This document shows positions 62,948-64,000 of a stretch of 64,000 nucleotides of DNA, piece by piece; positions within the stretch are counted from its first letter, which is position 1, and each line of letters opens with the position of its first letter. The stretch is taken from contig OZ244059.1 in NCBI GenBank assembly GCA_965215385.1, forward strand, positions 2,170,001 to 2,234,000. The letters run 5' to 3'. Position numbers and translations under genes: made by a program. The notes under the pieces were generated by a model. The model did not search any database, was not told the DNA's origin, and saw nothing but the letters and a program-made list of their open reading frames with translations. Source of the stretch: JAPORY01 sp965215385 (GTDB lineage: Bacteria; Pseudomonadota; Alphaproteobacteria; Rhodobacterales; Rhodobacteraceae).

Positions 62948-63260
62948 AGTAATAACCTCCAATTCATCAATGCTTTACCTTGATTGATTTTCTATGGGAA
63001 TGCAAGAAAAAACGGGAACATAATAAACCTTGACTCTCAAGTTATCAACATCAATGCTCGAAAGACCTTAAATGTTGACCATTTTGCGTGCTGAATAGGT
63101 ACAGAAATTGGAACTAAACGGTATTTGGCTTGAACTTATGACGAAGAGGTTGTACGATCGTCCTGCCAGGTGTTTCTTTCAAACGGTAGCATTTGAGAGA
63201 TGATATAGAGAAACCTCGGCGTGATCTGGACTTGCGACAGCAGGCGATAGGAAATTGAGA
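62948..63260. other. Divergent promoter region
   Basis: Spacer between the poly-C gene and the beta-helix protein gene. No third gene recognised; AGGA for the right-hand gene is at 63249-63252. Confidence 0.35.
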
Positions 63261-63971
63261 ATGATAAGAATAAAACTGTTAAGCACTGTTGTAGCGGCAT
63301 GCACCTTTGTCGGTGGGGTAGTCGCAGCCGAAAACTACCAATCAACCTGTGGCGGTGGTGATCCGGGCAAAGTTCACCCAAACGGCGGCGGGTGGGTGCC
63401 CGTAGGGCAATCCCATGATGGAGCCGACACTTATCTTATAGCTGAATCGGTCTATGTAGGCCCTAACTCAATAGTGTGTGGTGGTACTATTTCTGGCAAT
63501 GTTCGCATTATCAATTCGACCGTCTGGGGCGGTACCATTTCCGGTGCGGCGGTGATTCGAAATTCAACCGTCGGTCAACAATCTGGTGGGTATACCTTAT
63601 CTATTTCTGAGAACGTAAAGATTGTCAGCAGCGTTGTTAGGAGCGGTACGATTTTCGGTAGCGTAAGAATCCGCCACGGCGTCAACATCTCCGAAAATGC
63701 AGTCGTGCATGGATCAGCAAAGTTGTCGGGCACCGGTACACGCGTTTCAGGTAATGGTGAGGTATCCGGCAATGCCGTGATTCGCGGCGGTTCTTGGGTG
63801 TTTGGCAACGGCAAAGTTAACTGCGGACGATGGAACGGTGTAGACATTAGAAATGATCAAAGAGGTCGTTGTGGAAAGAACGGACAGTCGGCGCAGACGG
63901 ATGAATCATCCCTGTCCGAAATCGGTTCGGTATCAAACCCCATTGATCCACAGAACACTGAGTCCAACTAA
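63261..63971 (+). CDS. Secreted beta-helix-like repeat protein
   Basis: 236 aa from ATG 63261, preceded by AGGA at 8 bases. Signal peptide IKLLSTVVAACTFVGGVVAA. The mature part has a Gly-rich N-terminus (CGGGDPGKVHPNGGGWVPVG) and then about ten short strand repeats such as IVCGGTISGNVRIINSTVWG, SENVKIVSSVVRSGTIFGSV, VSGNGEVSGNAVIRGGSWVF, with the G-x-V-S-G-N-A-x-V rhythm of left-handed or right-handed beta-helices. The C-terminal 35 residues are polar and probably flexible. Likely periplasmic or surface-exposed; no catalytic motif seen. Confidence 0.75.
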   Translation: MIRIKLLSTVVAACTFVGGVVAAENYQSTCGGGDPGKVHPNGGGWVPVGQSHDGADTYLIAESVYVGPNSIVCGGTISGNVRIINSTVWGGTISGAAVIRNSTVGQQSGGYTLSISENVKIVSSVVRSGTIFGSVRIRHGVNISENAVVHGSAKLSGTGTRVSGNGEVSGNAVIRGGSWVFGNGKVNCGRWNGVDIRNDQRGRCGKNGQSAQTDESSLSEIGSVSNPIDPQNTESN

Positions 63972-63987
63972 TTTAGGAGTGGAATTA

Positions 63988-64000
63988 ATGCCGGACTTGA
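63988..64000 (+). CDS. Start of a further gene, cut by the window edge
   Basis: ATG 63988 follows AGGAGTGG at 6-8 bases, 16 bases after the beta-helix gene; only MPDL is visible. Likely the next gene of the same operon. Confidence 0.45.

Noticed and set aside
1..64000. Prophage, rRNA operon or replication origin
   Set aside because: No capsid, terminase, tail, rRNA or dnaA-box cluster was recognised anywhere in the window.

Overview
The window looks like an alphaproteobacterial chromosome, probably Rhodospirillales-like and marine. The evidence is gene order and family type: kdsD-lptC-lptA-lptB-hpf-ptsN, a petP/petR-type MarR plus response-regulator pair, xseB-ispA-dxs, mutY divergent from a DUF721-thioredoxin pair, and a TRAP-fed organosulfonate operon. 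Base composition is close to half GC. Decayed genes are common (broken transposases, a toxin with a nonsense codon, many single-base frameshifts), which fits a host-associated or recently bottlenecked lineage; that ecological reading is inference.

Layout. 0-20 kb is an accessory island. It holds remnants of at least four insertion-sequence types, an AAA-ATPase/PD-(D/E)XK gene with a frameshift, an AlbA_2-type protein, two paralogous AAA ATPases facing away from each other around a decayed gene and two long perfect inverted repeats, a tightly overlapping three-gene minus-strand operon (DUF262-type protein, DUF3696-like ATPase, unknown protein) that resembles a defence module, and a broken dam methylase gene containing a CRISPR-like repeat-spacer structure followed by a dead IS66 transposase. 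20-30 kb is core metabolism and housekeeping (ilvE, petPR-like regulators, a deacetylase, xseB, ispA, dxs, a thioredoxin, DUF721, mutY, rnhB). 30-36 kb is a second accessory patch: a higBA pair with a dead toxin, tRNA-Arg and tRNA-Leu, then decayed secreted-protein genes, small coiled-coil/membrane-anchor genes and a RepA-like helicase remnant. 36.8-40.7 kb holds an AcuC-type deacetylase, mtaB, dapF and tRNA-Lys. 40.9-43.6 kb holds a Fic/Xre pair and small genes.

43.6-52.4 kb is one minus-strand catabolic operon best read as 2,3-dihydroxypropane-1-sulfonate (DHPS)/sulfolactate degradation: a TRAP transporter imports the sulfonate, an HpsN-type HisD homologue oxidises DHPS to sulfolactate, ComC-like and zinc dehydrogenases probably adjust stereochemistry, and SuyAB cleaves sulfolactate to pyruvate and sulfite. 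A LacI regulator lies upstream, separated from the operon by an MNT-HEPN fusion gene. 55.5-60.4 kb carries rnd, kdsD, lptCAB, hpf and ptsN, with rpoN conspicuously missing between lptB and hpf.

60.8-64 kb returns to secreted proteins. The clearest candidate for a new system is here and at 33 kb: a paralogous family of small Cys-containing secreted proteins whose start codon and signal peptide are separated by a poly-C tract (13 C at 62.9 kb, 6 C at 33.2 kb), both out of frame in this assembly, next to small coiled-coil/TM proteins. A further secreted protein has 15 G in its probable promoter spacer. This looks like phase variation of surface or secreted proteins. The second strong candidate is the CRISPR-like structure generated inside the dam gene.
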